NCBI GenBank assembly: GCA_964452045.1
Contig: CAYVKM010000037.1
Span: 1 to 33,297, forward strand
Direction: 5' to 3'
DNA from: CAYVKM01 sp964452045
GTDB lineage: Bacteria; Calditrichota; Calditrichia; RBG-13-44-9
Length of the DNA: 33,297 nucleotides
Notes under the pieces: model-generated
Told to the model about the DNA's origin: nothing
The model's database searches: none
What the model saw: only the letters and a program-made list of their open reading frames with translations
Program-made: the position numbers and the translations under genes
Shown here: piece by piece, positions 1 to 7,292 of the stretch
Layout: every line of letters starts with the position of its first letter
Position numbering within the stretch: the stretch's first letter is position 1

Positions 1-2
1 GC

Positions 3-716
3 AGCCAAATTCAGGAAGGATTACATGTTGCCATTATCATGGATGGTAATGGCAGATGGGCAACCCGACAGGGAAAACCAAGATTTTACGGGCACCAGGT
101 CGGTGCGGAAACCGTTCGGAAAATTGTGGAGGCAGCGCCGGAAAACAACATATCAGTACTCACACTGTATGCTTTCTCATCCGATAACTGGCAACGTCCC
201 AAATATGAAGTCAATGTTTTGATGAAATTGTTTCGTAGTTATCTGCAATCGGAAATTGAAAAGTGTCTTGATAACGGGGTAAAACTCAGCATCATTGGAC
301 GGCGGGATCGGCTGAATCCGACCATTGTCCGCCTTATCGAATCTGCCGAAGAACAAACCGCGAACGGAGATAAACTGCACTTACGGGTCGCTATCGATTA
401 TTCCGCCCGGGATGCTATTATGGAAGCCGCCAAAAAAATATCCCATCATCAGAATCCTTCCCGGGAGGAGTTTTCCCGTCTGCTGTGCAATCATCAGTTT
501 AACTATACAGAATCCACGGATGTGGATTTGCTCATTCGCACCGGCGGTGAAAAACGTCTCAGCGATTTTCTTTTGTGGGAATGTGCCTATGCCGAACTCT
601 ACTTTACCCGCACCATGTGGCCAGATTTTAATGAAAAATCCCTCCAGCGGGCAGTCCGGAAATTTCAATCACGTGAACGGCGCTTTGGTCAGGTGCCCCA
701 GGCTCAGGCCATTTAA
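3..716 (+). CDS. uppS: Isoprenyl transferase (cis-prenyltransferase, undecaprenyl diphosphate synthase family), 5' end outside window
   Basis: This family condenses isopentenyl diphosphate onto farnesyl diphosphate to make the cis-polyprenyl carrier used for peptidoglycan and O-antigen export, acting at the inner face of the membrane. The frame is open from base 3 and reads HVAIIMDGNGRWA, the family's N-terminal signature with the catalytic Asp. It then shows LTLYAFSSDNWQRP, VDLLIRTGGEKRLSDFLLW and AYAELYFTRTMWPDF, and ends in RERRFG. About 237 residues are visible against a usual length near 250, so only a few N-terminal residues are missing. An internal ATG at 39 would cut the signature and is not the start. 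The normally conserved NYGGR segment reads DYSARDAI here, so this may be a divergent second-copy type. creD follows 32 bases downstream on the same strand. Confidence 0.95.
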   Translation, partial: SQIQEGLHVAIIMDGNGRWATRQGKPRFYGHQVGAETVRKIVEAAPENNISVLTLYAFSSDNWQRPKYEVNVLMKLFRSYLQSEIEKCLDNGVKLSIIGRRDRLNPTIVRLIESAEEQTANGDKLHLRVAIDYSARDAIMEAAKKISHHQNPSREEFSRLLCNHQFNYTESTDVDLLIRTGGEKRLSDFLLWECAYAELYFTRTMWPDFNEKSLQRAVRKFQSRERRFGQVPQAQAI

Positions 717-748
717 TTTCTACTATACTTGATTCAAGGAGAGAAAAA

Positions 749-2068
749 ATGTTTAAGGAGAGATTAAAAACATCAATCGGTTTGAAAATCGCTGTATTGG
801 CCGGACTCACACTAGCGCTTCTGATTCCGGCCCTGATGATTCAGGGAACTATTCACGAAAGAGAACAAAGAAGATCGGAAGTTCTGGAAGAGATCACCTC
901 CAAATGGGGCGGGACTCAAAACATCGTTGGGCCAGTACTCTCCATACCGGTGGAATATATAACAGCAGATCCGAAAGGCAAAGTCAGACGCTATACCAAC
1001 ATGATTTATTTGTTGCCGGATTCCCTCAATATTCAGGGAGCAATGCTTCCGGAAGTCCGGTACCGGGGAATCTATGAAATTTTATTGTACACAGCTAATC
1101 TCGGGTTCTCCGGAAAATTCAATCTGGCAAATTTGGGATCGCTCGATCTGAAAGACGGTATTATTAAATATGATCAGGCTATTCTGGAGTTTGGCATCTC
1201 CGATCTGAAAGGACTGAATGATCGCATCGTGCTGGAATGGGAAGATGCTCAGGAAAATGCAAATCCCGGTATTATCAACTGCAGCACCATCAAAAAGGGA
1301 TTTCATATGAGATCCCCACTCACCCCGGATAAATCAGAATATGCGTTCCGCATAAATCTTAATCTTAACGGAAGTGAATCTATCAGCTTTATCCCGGTGG
1401 GAGAAGAGAATTATGCTTCGCTGCAGTCCAATTGGCAGCATCCCAGCTTTATGGGCAATTTCCTGCCCAAGGTCCGACAGATCGATGAAAAACATTTTGC
1501 CGCGGAATGGAAAATATTAAATCTGAACCGCAATTTCCCACAAATTTCTTTCGGCAATCCCATTGAATTCGACAATACAAATTTTGGTGTACAACTTATT
1601 TACCCGGTGGATCAATACCAGAAAACTACCCGGACCGTTAAATATGCGATTATGTTTATCGGACTCACTTTTATCGTTTTCTTGCTCATCGAAATTTTAA
1701 ACCGGAAACTGCTTCATCCCATTCAGTATTTGCTGGTGGGTTCCGGTCTGGTCCTCTTCTACATCCTGCTTTTATCCCTCTCCGAACACATGAGTTTTCC
1801 CCTGGCCTATTTTCTTGCTGCATTCAGTCTCATTCTGCTGGTATCATTTTATGCCCGGGCAATTCTCAAGAACACCCGCTTTATGCTGGTTATTGCCGGC
1901 GTTTTGACCACCCTGTATGGCTTCCTGTATATCAACCTCCAACTCCAGGATTATGCGCTACTACTTGGAAGCATTGGACTTTTTATGATGCTGGCCGTGG
2001 TGATGTATCTGACCCGGAATATTGACTGGTTCTCCAAACTTAATGTGGAGGAACAGAAAGCATCCTGA
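749..2068 (+). CDS. creD: CreD-like inner-membrane protein
   Basis: This 439-residue protein has the layout of the CreD family. One N-terminal membrane segment (about residues 11-31, preceded by a basic start) is followed by a large extracytoplasmic beta-rich region to about 295. Five closely spaced membrane segments then follow (about 299-317, 325-346, 351-369, 379-397, 402-421). Family-typical stretches include WGGTQNIVGPVLSIP near residue 53 and the LLHPIQYLLVGSGLVLFY segment near 322. In enterobacteria CreD is an envelope-integrity protein controlled by the CreBC two-component system; its biochemical role is not established. The start has a clear AAGGAG site 8 bases upstream. It probably shares a transcript with uppS, which fits an envelope role. 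No creB or creC is visible in the window. Confidence 0.9.
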   Translation: MFKERLKTSIGLKIAVLAGLTLALLIPALMIQGTIHEREQRRSEVLEEITSKWGGTQNIVGPVLSIPVEYITADPKGKVRRYTNMIYLLPDSLNIQGAMLPEVRYRGIYEILLYTANLGFSGKFNLANLGSLDLKDGIIKYDQAILEFGISDLKGLNDRIVLEWEDAQENANPGIINCSTIKKGFHMRSPLTPDKSEYAFRINLNLNGSESISFIPVGEENYASLQSNWQHPSFMGNFLPKVRQIDEKHFAAEWKILNLNRNFPQISFGNPIEFDNTNFGVQLIYPVDQYQKTTRTVKYAIMFIGLTFIVFLLIEILNRKLLHPIQYLLVGSGLVLFYILLLSLSEHMSFPLAYFLAAFSLILLVSFYARAILKNTRFMLVIAGVLTTLYGFLYINLQLQDYALLLGSIGLFMMLAVVMYLTRNIDWFSKLNVEEQKAS

Positions 2069-2121
2069 TTTTTTTGAAAAATTAACAGGTGTCTGAGAAG
2101 AACAAGGTCAGAGGTGTAGAC

Positions 2122-2823
2122 CTAATGTATCGGCGTTTTGATAAAGGTATATTCCTCACCGCTGCGGGAAACAGCCATTATGGCATAACCAGCATCATTC
2201 AAAAGTTTGATGGCATCTTTTGTCTTTTGCACCCCCACATTTGGGAAGCGATGGTGAAATTCTATCAATAGCTGTTTAACGGAAATCCCGGATTGAAGCA
2301 AATCTTCAATCACCTGGTATTCCGCACCTTCAATATCCATCTTTAAGATATCAATCTTCTGATGACCCAGTTTTTTCATGATGGTAGATAATCTGAACAC
2401 CGGCACTTTTATGGCCTGATTCCGGGTTTGCGGTCGGTCAAGGATAGTATGGGAAACATGTTTCGGATTCTCTGGAGGATTAAAGGAAACCTCGCCGTCC
2501 AGATCAGCAAGCCCATAGGGATGAAAAATGAACTTGTTGGTAAAATTTTGTTTTTGAACCCATTGGATGGATTTAGGGGTCGGATCGAAGGCATGGATTG
2601 TTACTTTAAATTTCTCAATCATGGCCACATCCCAGGAAGCATCTTCTCCCACTCCAAATGAATAAATGATCGATTCCGGATTAATGAGTTCGGGTAAAAC
2701 CGTCCACCCCCCATAATCCGACCCGTAACATTCCCCTTTTAATTTTATCTGAATTTTAGGTCGGATATCCTTGCCCAGCAGAATCCATAATTTTCTTCTG
2801 AGATAGCGAAGTAGGGGCTTCAT
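2122..2823 (-). CDS. FkbM-family SAM-dependent methyltransferase
   Basis: This 233-residue protein has the fold markers of FkbM-type methyltransferases. A SAM-binding beta-strand and glycine-rich loop is seen at residues 54-65 (YSFGVGEDASWD), an acidic strand end AFDPTP at 78-83, and the family hallmark LKMDIEGAE at 160-168. LLIEFHHRF at 185-193 gives a late strand. Members usually O-methylate sugars or other hydroxyls on secreted glycans and natural products; the substrate here is unknown. The basic amphipathic N-terminus (residues 1-20) could be peripherally membrane-attached. It begins 3 bases after the stop of hutU and is almost certainly co-transcribed with it, although no methyltransferase is needed for histidine degradation. 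No strong Shine-Dalgarno is visible, so translation may be coupled to hutU. Assignment to the family is firm; function is open. Confidence 0.88.
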   Translation of the reverse strand: MKPLLRYLRRKLWILLGKDIRPKIQIKLKGECYGSDYGGWTVLPELINPESIIYSFGVGEDASWDVAMIEKFKVTIHAFDPTPKSIQWVQKQNFTNKFIFHPYGLADLDGEVSFNPPENPKHVSHTILDRPQTRNQAIKVPVFRLSTIMKKLGHQKIDILKMDIEGAEYQVIEDLLQSGISVKQLLIEFHHRFPNVGVQKTKDAIKLLNDAGYAIMAVSRSGEEYTFIKTPIH

Positions 2824-2826
2824 CTA

Positions 2827-4476
2827 TTATTTCATCATCGGAATTTTCACATGATGTTTTCTGGCAAACTGAATGGCTTCTTCATATCCCGCATCAACAT
2901 GCCGCATCACGCCAGTGCCAGGATCATTGGTCAATACCCGGTCAATCCGCCGGGCGGTATCATCGGTACCATCCGCCACCATCACTACCCCGGAATGCTG
3001 GGATAATCCGATGCCTACTCCACCGCCATTATGCATGCTCACCCAGGATGCACCTGAAGCTACATTGAGCATACCGTTTAAAAGTGGCCAGTCAGCAATT
3101 GCATCGCTGCCATCCTTCATCGCTTCGGTTTCCCGGTTGGGGGAGGCTACCGATCCGCAATCCAGATGATCCCGTCCGATCACGATAGGCGCCTTAATCT
3201 CTCCTTTCTTCACCAGTTCATTGAAGGCCAATCCCGCTTTGGCGCGGTCACCATAGCCTAACCAGCAGATACGGGTTGGCAGCCCCTGAAAAGCAACCTT
3301 TTTATGTGCCATATCTATCCAGCGAATTAAAGCTTTATCATGAGGAAACAGCTCTTTGATCAATTCATCGGTCCGGTAAATATCTTCCGGATCGCCGGAC
3401 AGAGCGGCCCAGCGGAAAGGGCCTTTCCCCTGGCAGAACAGCGGTCGGATATAGGCCGGGACAAATCCGGGATAATCAAAAGCATTCTTTAAACCGGCTT
3501 TCTCCGCCTGTCCGCGCAGATTATTACCATAGTCGAAAACTTCTGCGCCCCGTTTCTGCAGAGCAATCATCGCCTCACAATGCTTCTGCATACTCTGGTA
3601 AGCCATCTTTTTGTACTTATCCGGATTATTCCTGCGTATGGCTAAGGCTTCCTGGTAAGGAATTCCGGCAGGAACGTATCCATTTAACTCATCATGAGCC
3701 GAAGTCTGATCTGTAACAATGTCCGGAATAATATTGCGCTTGACGAACTCCGGGAAGATATCTGCCGCATTTCCCAGCAATCCAATGGAAAGCGGTTGCT
3801 TCTTTGTTTTGGCTTCCATGGCCATTTTTACAGCCTTATCAAAATCTTTCACCATAACGTCCAAATACTTTGTTTCCAGGCGCCGCTGTATCCGGTGTTC
3901 ATCCACTTCCACAATGATTGCTACACCATTATTCATGGTAACTGCCAGGGGCTGGGCGCCGCCCATTCCTCCTAAACCCGCAGTCAGGGTCAGTGAGCCT
4001 GACAGATCGCCATCAAATCGTTTGCGTGATATTTCGGCAAAGGTCTCGTAAGTTCCCTGCAGGATGCCCTGGGTACCGATATAGATCCAGCTGCCGGCGG
4101 TCATTTGACCATACATGATCAATCCTTTTTTCTCCAGCTCTCTGAAATAATCCCAGTTGTTCCAGTGACCCACCAGATTGGAATTGGCAATCAAGACCCG
4201 GGGCGAGTAGGGATGCGTTTTAAATATCCCAACCGGCTTCCCGGACTGAACCAATAACGTTTCATCGTTTTCCAGGTTTTTCAGGGATTTTACGATGGCA
4301 TCAAAAGCTTCCCAATTGCGGGCTGCTTTTCCGGTACCGCCGTAAACCACCAGTTCCTCCGGTTTTTCCGCCACTTCCGGATCAAGATTATTCATTAACA
4401 TGCGCAAGGCCGCTTCCTGATGCCAGCCTTTAGTGGTTAAGGTTGTACCCCGAGGGGCATGAATCTCATGGCTCAT
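2827..4476 (-). CDS. hutU: Urocanate hydratase (urocanase)
   Basis: Urocanase converts urocanate to 4-imidazolone-5-propionate, the second step of histidine degradation, using a tightly bound NAD+ as electrophile, in the cytoplasm. The protein is full length for the family (549 residues). It carries the urocanase active-site signature FQGLPTRICW at residues 396-405, with the catalytic-region Cys at 404. Other family blocks are YGGTGKAARNW near 45, GQMTAGSWIYIGTQGI near 123, GGMGGAQPLAVTMNNGV near 169, and DHLDCGSVASPNRETEAM in the C-terminal third. An AAGGA site lies 5 bases before the ATG. It is flanked by a GHL10-type gene upstream (46 bases) and an FkbM gene downstream (3 bases). No hutH, hutI or hutG is visible, so the rest of the pathway must be elsewhere. 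Confidence 0.97.
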   Translation of the reverse strand: MSHEIHAPRGTTLTTKGWHQEAALRMLMNNLDPEVAEKPEELVVYGGTGKAARNWEAFDAIVKSLKNLENDETLLVQSGKPVGIFKTHPYSPRVLIANSNLVGHWNNWDYFRELEKKGLIMYGQMTAGSWIYIGTQGILQGTYETFAEISRKRFDGDLSGSLTLTAGLGGMGGAQPLAVTMNNGVAIIVEVDEHRIQRRLETKYLDVMVKDFDKAVKMAMEAKTKKQPLSIGLLGNAADIFPEFVKRNIIPDIVTDQTSAHDELNGYVPAGIPYQEALAIRRNNPDKYKKMAYQSMQKHCEAMIALQKRGAEVFDYGNNLRGQAEKAGLKNAFDYPGFVPAYIRPLFCQGKGPFRWAALSGDPEDIYRTDELIKELFPHDKALIRWIDMAHKKVAFQGLPTRICWLGYGDRAKAGLAFNELVKKGEIKAPIVIGRDHLDCGSVASPNRETEAMKDGSDAIADWPLLNGMLNVASGASWVSMHNGGGVGIGLSQHSGVVMVADGTDDTARRIDRVLTNDPGTGVMRHVDAGYEEAIQFARKHHVKIPMMK

Positions 4477-4522
4477 TTTATTCCTTTCCCTTCATTTATT
4501 TTCTTAGCGACAGAATGCATGC

Positions 4523-5710
4523 TTAATAACCGTTTTTTATCACAGAACTCTTTACCTGTAATGCCTGGGTTTTTAAAAAGTTTTGCATCCGCTTCAAGAA
4601 TATCAATTGTTGATAAGAGAATAACACAAAGCCGGCATTTCCCAGCGCCCGGACCTGGGCAATTTTACGGATGGCATCGCGTTCCGGCTGATTGTAAAGG
4701 GCGATACCCACAAGATATTTGTCCGCAGGTAATTTATCCAGATATTGATCCAGACGCTCCCGGAATATTTTGGGATCATTTATATAATTCATGGTCACCG
4801 CATAATCCAGCCATCCTTCGCGCAACCAGCGATCCCAATCCTGGTAGTAGTTCCAATGGGCAATGATAATATCGGGCTTCACTGCAGCCGAAACAATAAT
4901 GTCCGGCGAATAGTTTTTAACCGTCGCCGAAATTCTCCTGACAAAATCGGACAATCCATCCATCAGGTAACGGCGCCAGTGGTAGTAAAACACCTCATAC
5001 CCGGCAAGACTGAATTTTTGGGCAAACACTTCCGGATTGGTCAGAAACTGTTCCGGGTTCAGCACATAACGGTTCCGGAATCCCTTCACCACACCAGGAT
5101 GAAAATCAAAACTCTGGTCGGGATATCGAATATAATCGAGATGAATTCCATCAACCTGGTAATTTTGTAAAATATCATTAATGATATCCAGAAAATGAGC
5201 CTGGGCCTCGGGATGAAGCGGAGAGACATACAGCCCCTCAATATTGGCCTCTTTGACCGCATTGGGATAATCGGAAAGCAAATTCGCATGATTCTTTGGT
5301 TGCGCCAGCCAGCTTTGATTCTGGTTAACAATGTGATTCTGATCCCCGGGAAGGGTATCTTTGCTCCAGACATAAAAGACATTGACCCAGGCATGGATCC
5401 GGATGGAATCTGATTCATTCAGTTTTAAAATATAAGCTAATGGATCAAAATCCCGGTCTTTAACCGCCTCCGCCTTGCTTTCAAATTTGCTATTATAGTA
5501 GGCATCCCCTCTCCCCCGGATCTGCACATAAAGATCAGTGAAACCGCAGGCCCGTGCCAGATGCATCAACGAATCGATTCGCTGGGGAGTAGTCAGCGCA
5601 TCCCGGACCACCCATAATCCCCGGATGTTTTTAGCGGGTAAGTCCGAAGACATTCCGGCAGCTACGATCACAACGATTATTAAAATATTATATAGTAAAA
5701 TTTTTTTCAT
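4523..5710 (-). CDS. Secreted glycosyl-hydrolase-like protein of the GHL10 (YngK/DUF187) family
   Basis: This 395-residue protein starts with a signal peptide (MKKILLYNILIIVVIVAAGM), so it is predicted to be exported; no lipobox Cys is present. The body is a TIM-barrel of the GHL10 type. It shows NIRGLWVVRDAL near residue 28, FTDLYVQIRGRGDAYY near 57, IHAWVNVFYVW near 105, the hallmark VDGIHLDYIRYP at 186-197 with the conserved Asp192, and GWLDYAVTMNY near 299. Members are thought to act on peptidoglycan or other polysaccharides, but few are biochemically proven, so the substrate is not inferred here. It is the first gene of a three-gene minus-strand directon ahead of hutU. The start ATG is supported by the signal peptide; the GAGG upstream is close (3 bases). 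Confidence 0.85.
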   Translation of the reverse strand: MKKILLYNILIIVVIVAAGMSSDLPAKNIRGLWVVRDALTTPQRIDSLMHLARACGFTDLYVQIRGRGDAYYNSKFESKAEAVKDRDFDPLAYILKLNESDSIRIHAWVNVFYVWSKDTLPGDQNHIVNQNQSWLAQPKNHANLLSDYPNAVKEANIEGLYVSPLHPEAQAHFLDIINDILQNYQVDGIHLDYIRYPDQSFDFHPGVVKGFRNRYVLNPEQFLTNPEVFAQKFSLAGYEVFYYHWRRYLMDGLSDFVRRISATVKNYSPDIIVSAAVKPDIIIAHWNYYQDWDRWLREGWLDYAVTMNYINDPKIFRERLDQYLDKLPADKYLVGIALYNQPERDAIRKIAQVRALGNAGFVLFSYQQLIFLKRMQNFLKTQALQVKSSVIKNGY

Positions 5711-5834
5711 TGGCCTCTGGAGATCCGCTAAAGGAAAAAATATAGAGAAGAATGGAGTGGGGTTACAAACTAATTTTTATTTCGGACTTGGTTGCTCTTG
5801 ACAAATTGGCTTCTTTTGAGTTTTTATAAACATT

Positions 5835-5955
5835 AAACACCTACGGTGTTTTTTATGGGTTAGCATGACCAGGAAAATTCCGTCAGGGAAAGTATATTAA
5901 TAGCCAGGAAATTATATATTTTAATAAATCCCGTTAGGGGTGACACATGTTATTT
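5835..5955. repeat. Candidate dispersed palindromic repeat element
   Basis: Three short GC-centred dyads sit in an otherwise AT-rich background: AAACACC-TAC-GGTGTTT (5835-5851, followed by T residues), CCGTCAGGG (5880-5888) and CCCGTTAGGGG (5930-5940). They are separated by A/T runs of similar form (TATATTAATAG at 5893, ATATTTTAATAAAT near 5916). This alternation looks like an interspersed repeat rather than a promoter. The first dyad could also act as a weak terminator on the plus strand. Only one copy is in the window, so repeat status is inference. Confidence 0.35.
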
Positions 5956-6130
5956 AATTTTAATTATCTTAATAGCACAACAGGTGGCTTTAATAAAATT
6001 ATTTCCGAAATCACTTTCCTTTTTTACCTATCATTTTGGCTCTTGATATTGCACAGTAGATTTATTAACATAATACACAACTTATACCGGACGCTAATTG
6101 TACATTCACCTGGATTGTTGCGATTTTAGC

Positions 6131-6154
6131 TTATTGAGTTTGCTAGCTCAATAA
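6131..6154. repeat. Short inverted repeat in intergenic DNA
   Basis: TTATTGAG (6131-6138) and CTCAATAA (6147-6154) are perfect reverse complements around an 8-base loop. No T-tract follows on either strand, so a terminator role is doubtful. It could be a regulatory-protein site upstream of the secreted-protein gene or chance in AT-rich DNA. Confidence 0.4.
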
Positions 6155-6509
6155 ATATCCTTCAAGCTCTGTTTTGCTGCTCGTGTTGGTCAAGACTTTC
6201 AAAAGAGTTAAACGTCTAAATTAGAAATCCGAGTGATCCCGAAGTTGAATTTCGGCGAATGAACAAATGACACTTAAATATTATAAACAAATGCGGATTA
6301 TACTCATGAAAGGCAGATTAATTTGTAGTTCCATAAAATTTTTGTTTTTCTGAGAAAAGAAGAAATGAAGCCTGTTGATAAATATCGATTTGAAGTAAAA
6401 AATAAAGTCAATTCAAATGAAACTTCCTTCTCAAGTGGAATCTATTTGCATTTATTTAAGTCGCACATAAAACGTTCTTTTAAAATGTAATACAAGTCAG
6501 AGAATTAAA

Positions 6510-7099
6510 ATGAGAACCGCATCTATCAAATATATCCCCTGTATTGTAAAAGCAAGTCTTCTATATTTATTGTTATCTTATATCCAAGGAAATGCTCAAC
6601 AGAATTCATGGCAATTTTTGGGNNNNNNNNNNNNNNNNNNNNNNNNNNNNNNNNNNNNNNNNNNNNNNNNNNNNNNNNNNNNNNNNNNNNNNNNNNNNNN
6701 NNNNNNNNNNNNNNNNNNNNNNCTGATGGAAAAACTCTTTTTGCTGGTACTTATGATGGAATATATCGGTATGATTTAAGTCCACTTAATATTTATAGTT
6801 ACCATAGTAAACATAAGGCCTCAAAATTTGTACTGTATTCAAATTATCCCAACCCTTTCAATTCTTTTACTACTATAGAATATTATTTGCCAAAATGTAC
6901 TTTTATACAATTAAGTATTCACAATCTTTTAGGACAGAAAATTATAGATCTCGTAAGCGCTCGTAAGACATCTGGTTATCATAAAGTAACTTGGGATGGT
7001 ACAGATGTCTTAGGAAATCCGGTTTCAACCGGTATATATATTTATCATCTTGAAAGTAAGGAATATTCCTCTTCAGGGAAGATGATATATCTCAAGTAA
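6510..7099 (+). CDS. Secreted propeller-like protein with C-terminal sorting (NYPNPFN) domain, interrupted by a scaffold gap
   Basis: The left fragment (6510-6622) encodes a signal peptide, with hydrophobic core ASLLYLLLSYIQG and probable cleavage near NAQQ. It is followed by NSWQFLG, typical of the first strand of BNR/Asp-box or VPS10-like propeller proteins. After the gap, TLFAGTYDGIYRYDLS looks like the last propeller blade. The 86-residue tail from YSNYPNPFNS to KMIYLK is a type-A (Por secretion, FlgD-Ig-like) sorting domain, with the WDGTDVLGNPVSTGIYIY strand pattern. The two fragments lie in different frames, but the 100-N gap is a placeholder, so that does not imply a frameshift. The true protein is probably much longer. 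Composition is strikingly AT-rich (about 27% GC in 6841-6900), unlike the ribosomal genes. Joining the two fragments into one gene is inference. Confidence 0.75.
6623..6722. other. Assembly gap (run of exactly 100 N)
   Basis: Bases 6623-6722 are all N. Exactly 100 is the usual placeholder for a scaffold join of unknown length, so the missing DNA may be far longer or shorter. It falls inside the secreted propeller-like gene. Repetitive propeller blades are a plausible reason for the assembly break. Confidence 0.97.
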
Positions 7100-7144
7100 T
7101 ATTATTTTTCCAATAAGGGGTGATGTCTTATGAGGGTTTATTAA

Positions 7145-7178
7145 AAACCGGGAAGGTGATTGTACACCTCTCCGGTTT
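7145..7178 (+). terminator. Hairpin downstream of the gapped secreted-protein gene
   Basis: AAACCGG (7145-7151) pairs with CCGGTTT (7172-7178), and inside it AGGTG (7154-7158) pairs with CACCT (7165-7169), leaving a 6-base loop. It begins 46 bases after the stop codon at 7099. The T content just after it is low, so intrinsic termination is likely but not certain. It may separate this gene from the protease gene. Confidence 0.6.
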
Positions 7179-7292
7179 GTTATACTAAAAAGGATCTAAA
7201 ATTTTAAATAACCTTGCTGATTCTTATTATTGTAATAATGATGATTTACTTTTTTTGTTTTATCAAAACAAAATAAAAAAGGAGTATAAGAG

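Larger units (their letters stand above)
5711..6509. other. AT-rich gene-poor intergenic stretch
   Basis: Between the divergently oriented GHL10-type gene and the gapped secreted-protein gene lie 799 bases with no convincing gene. The stretch must hold the promoters for both neighbours. I see short dyads at 5835-5851, 5880-5888 and 5930-5940 (see the repeat entry) and an inverted repeat at 6131-6154. A small open frame at 5947-6129 has no ribosome site or recognisable motif. I found no tRNA, IS terminal repeats or integrase remnant. Confidence 0.6.

Noticed and set aside
325..732. 135-codon plus-strand frame overlapping uppS
   Set aside because: A shifted-frame shadow of the well-supported cis-prenyltransferase; no motif or ribosome site.
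2069..2121. Terminator between the converging creD and FkbM genes
   Set aside because: The best stem is AGGTC/GACCT (5 bp) with a 9-base loop and no T-run; too weak to annotate.
2089..2661. Two plus-strand frames opposite the FkbM gene
   Set aside because: They are antisense to a clear methyltransferase gene and show no family features.
5798..5830. Exact TTGACA followed by TATAAA on the plus strand as a promoter
   Set aside because: The spacer is 21 bases, too long for a normal sigma-70 promoter, and the downstream transcript would run straight into the 5835-5851 dyad with its T-run.
5947..6129. A 60-codon open frame on the plus strand with a hydrophobic stretch
   Set aside because: No ribosome-binding site, no recognisable motif, AT-rich DNA where such frames arise by chance, and its start lies at the edge of the candidate repeat.
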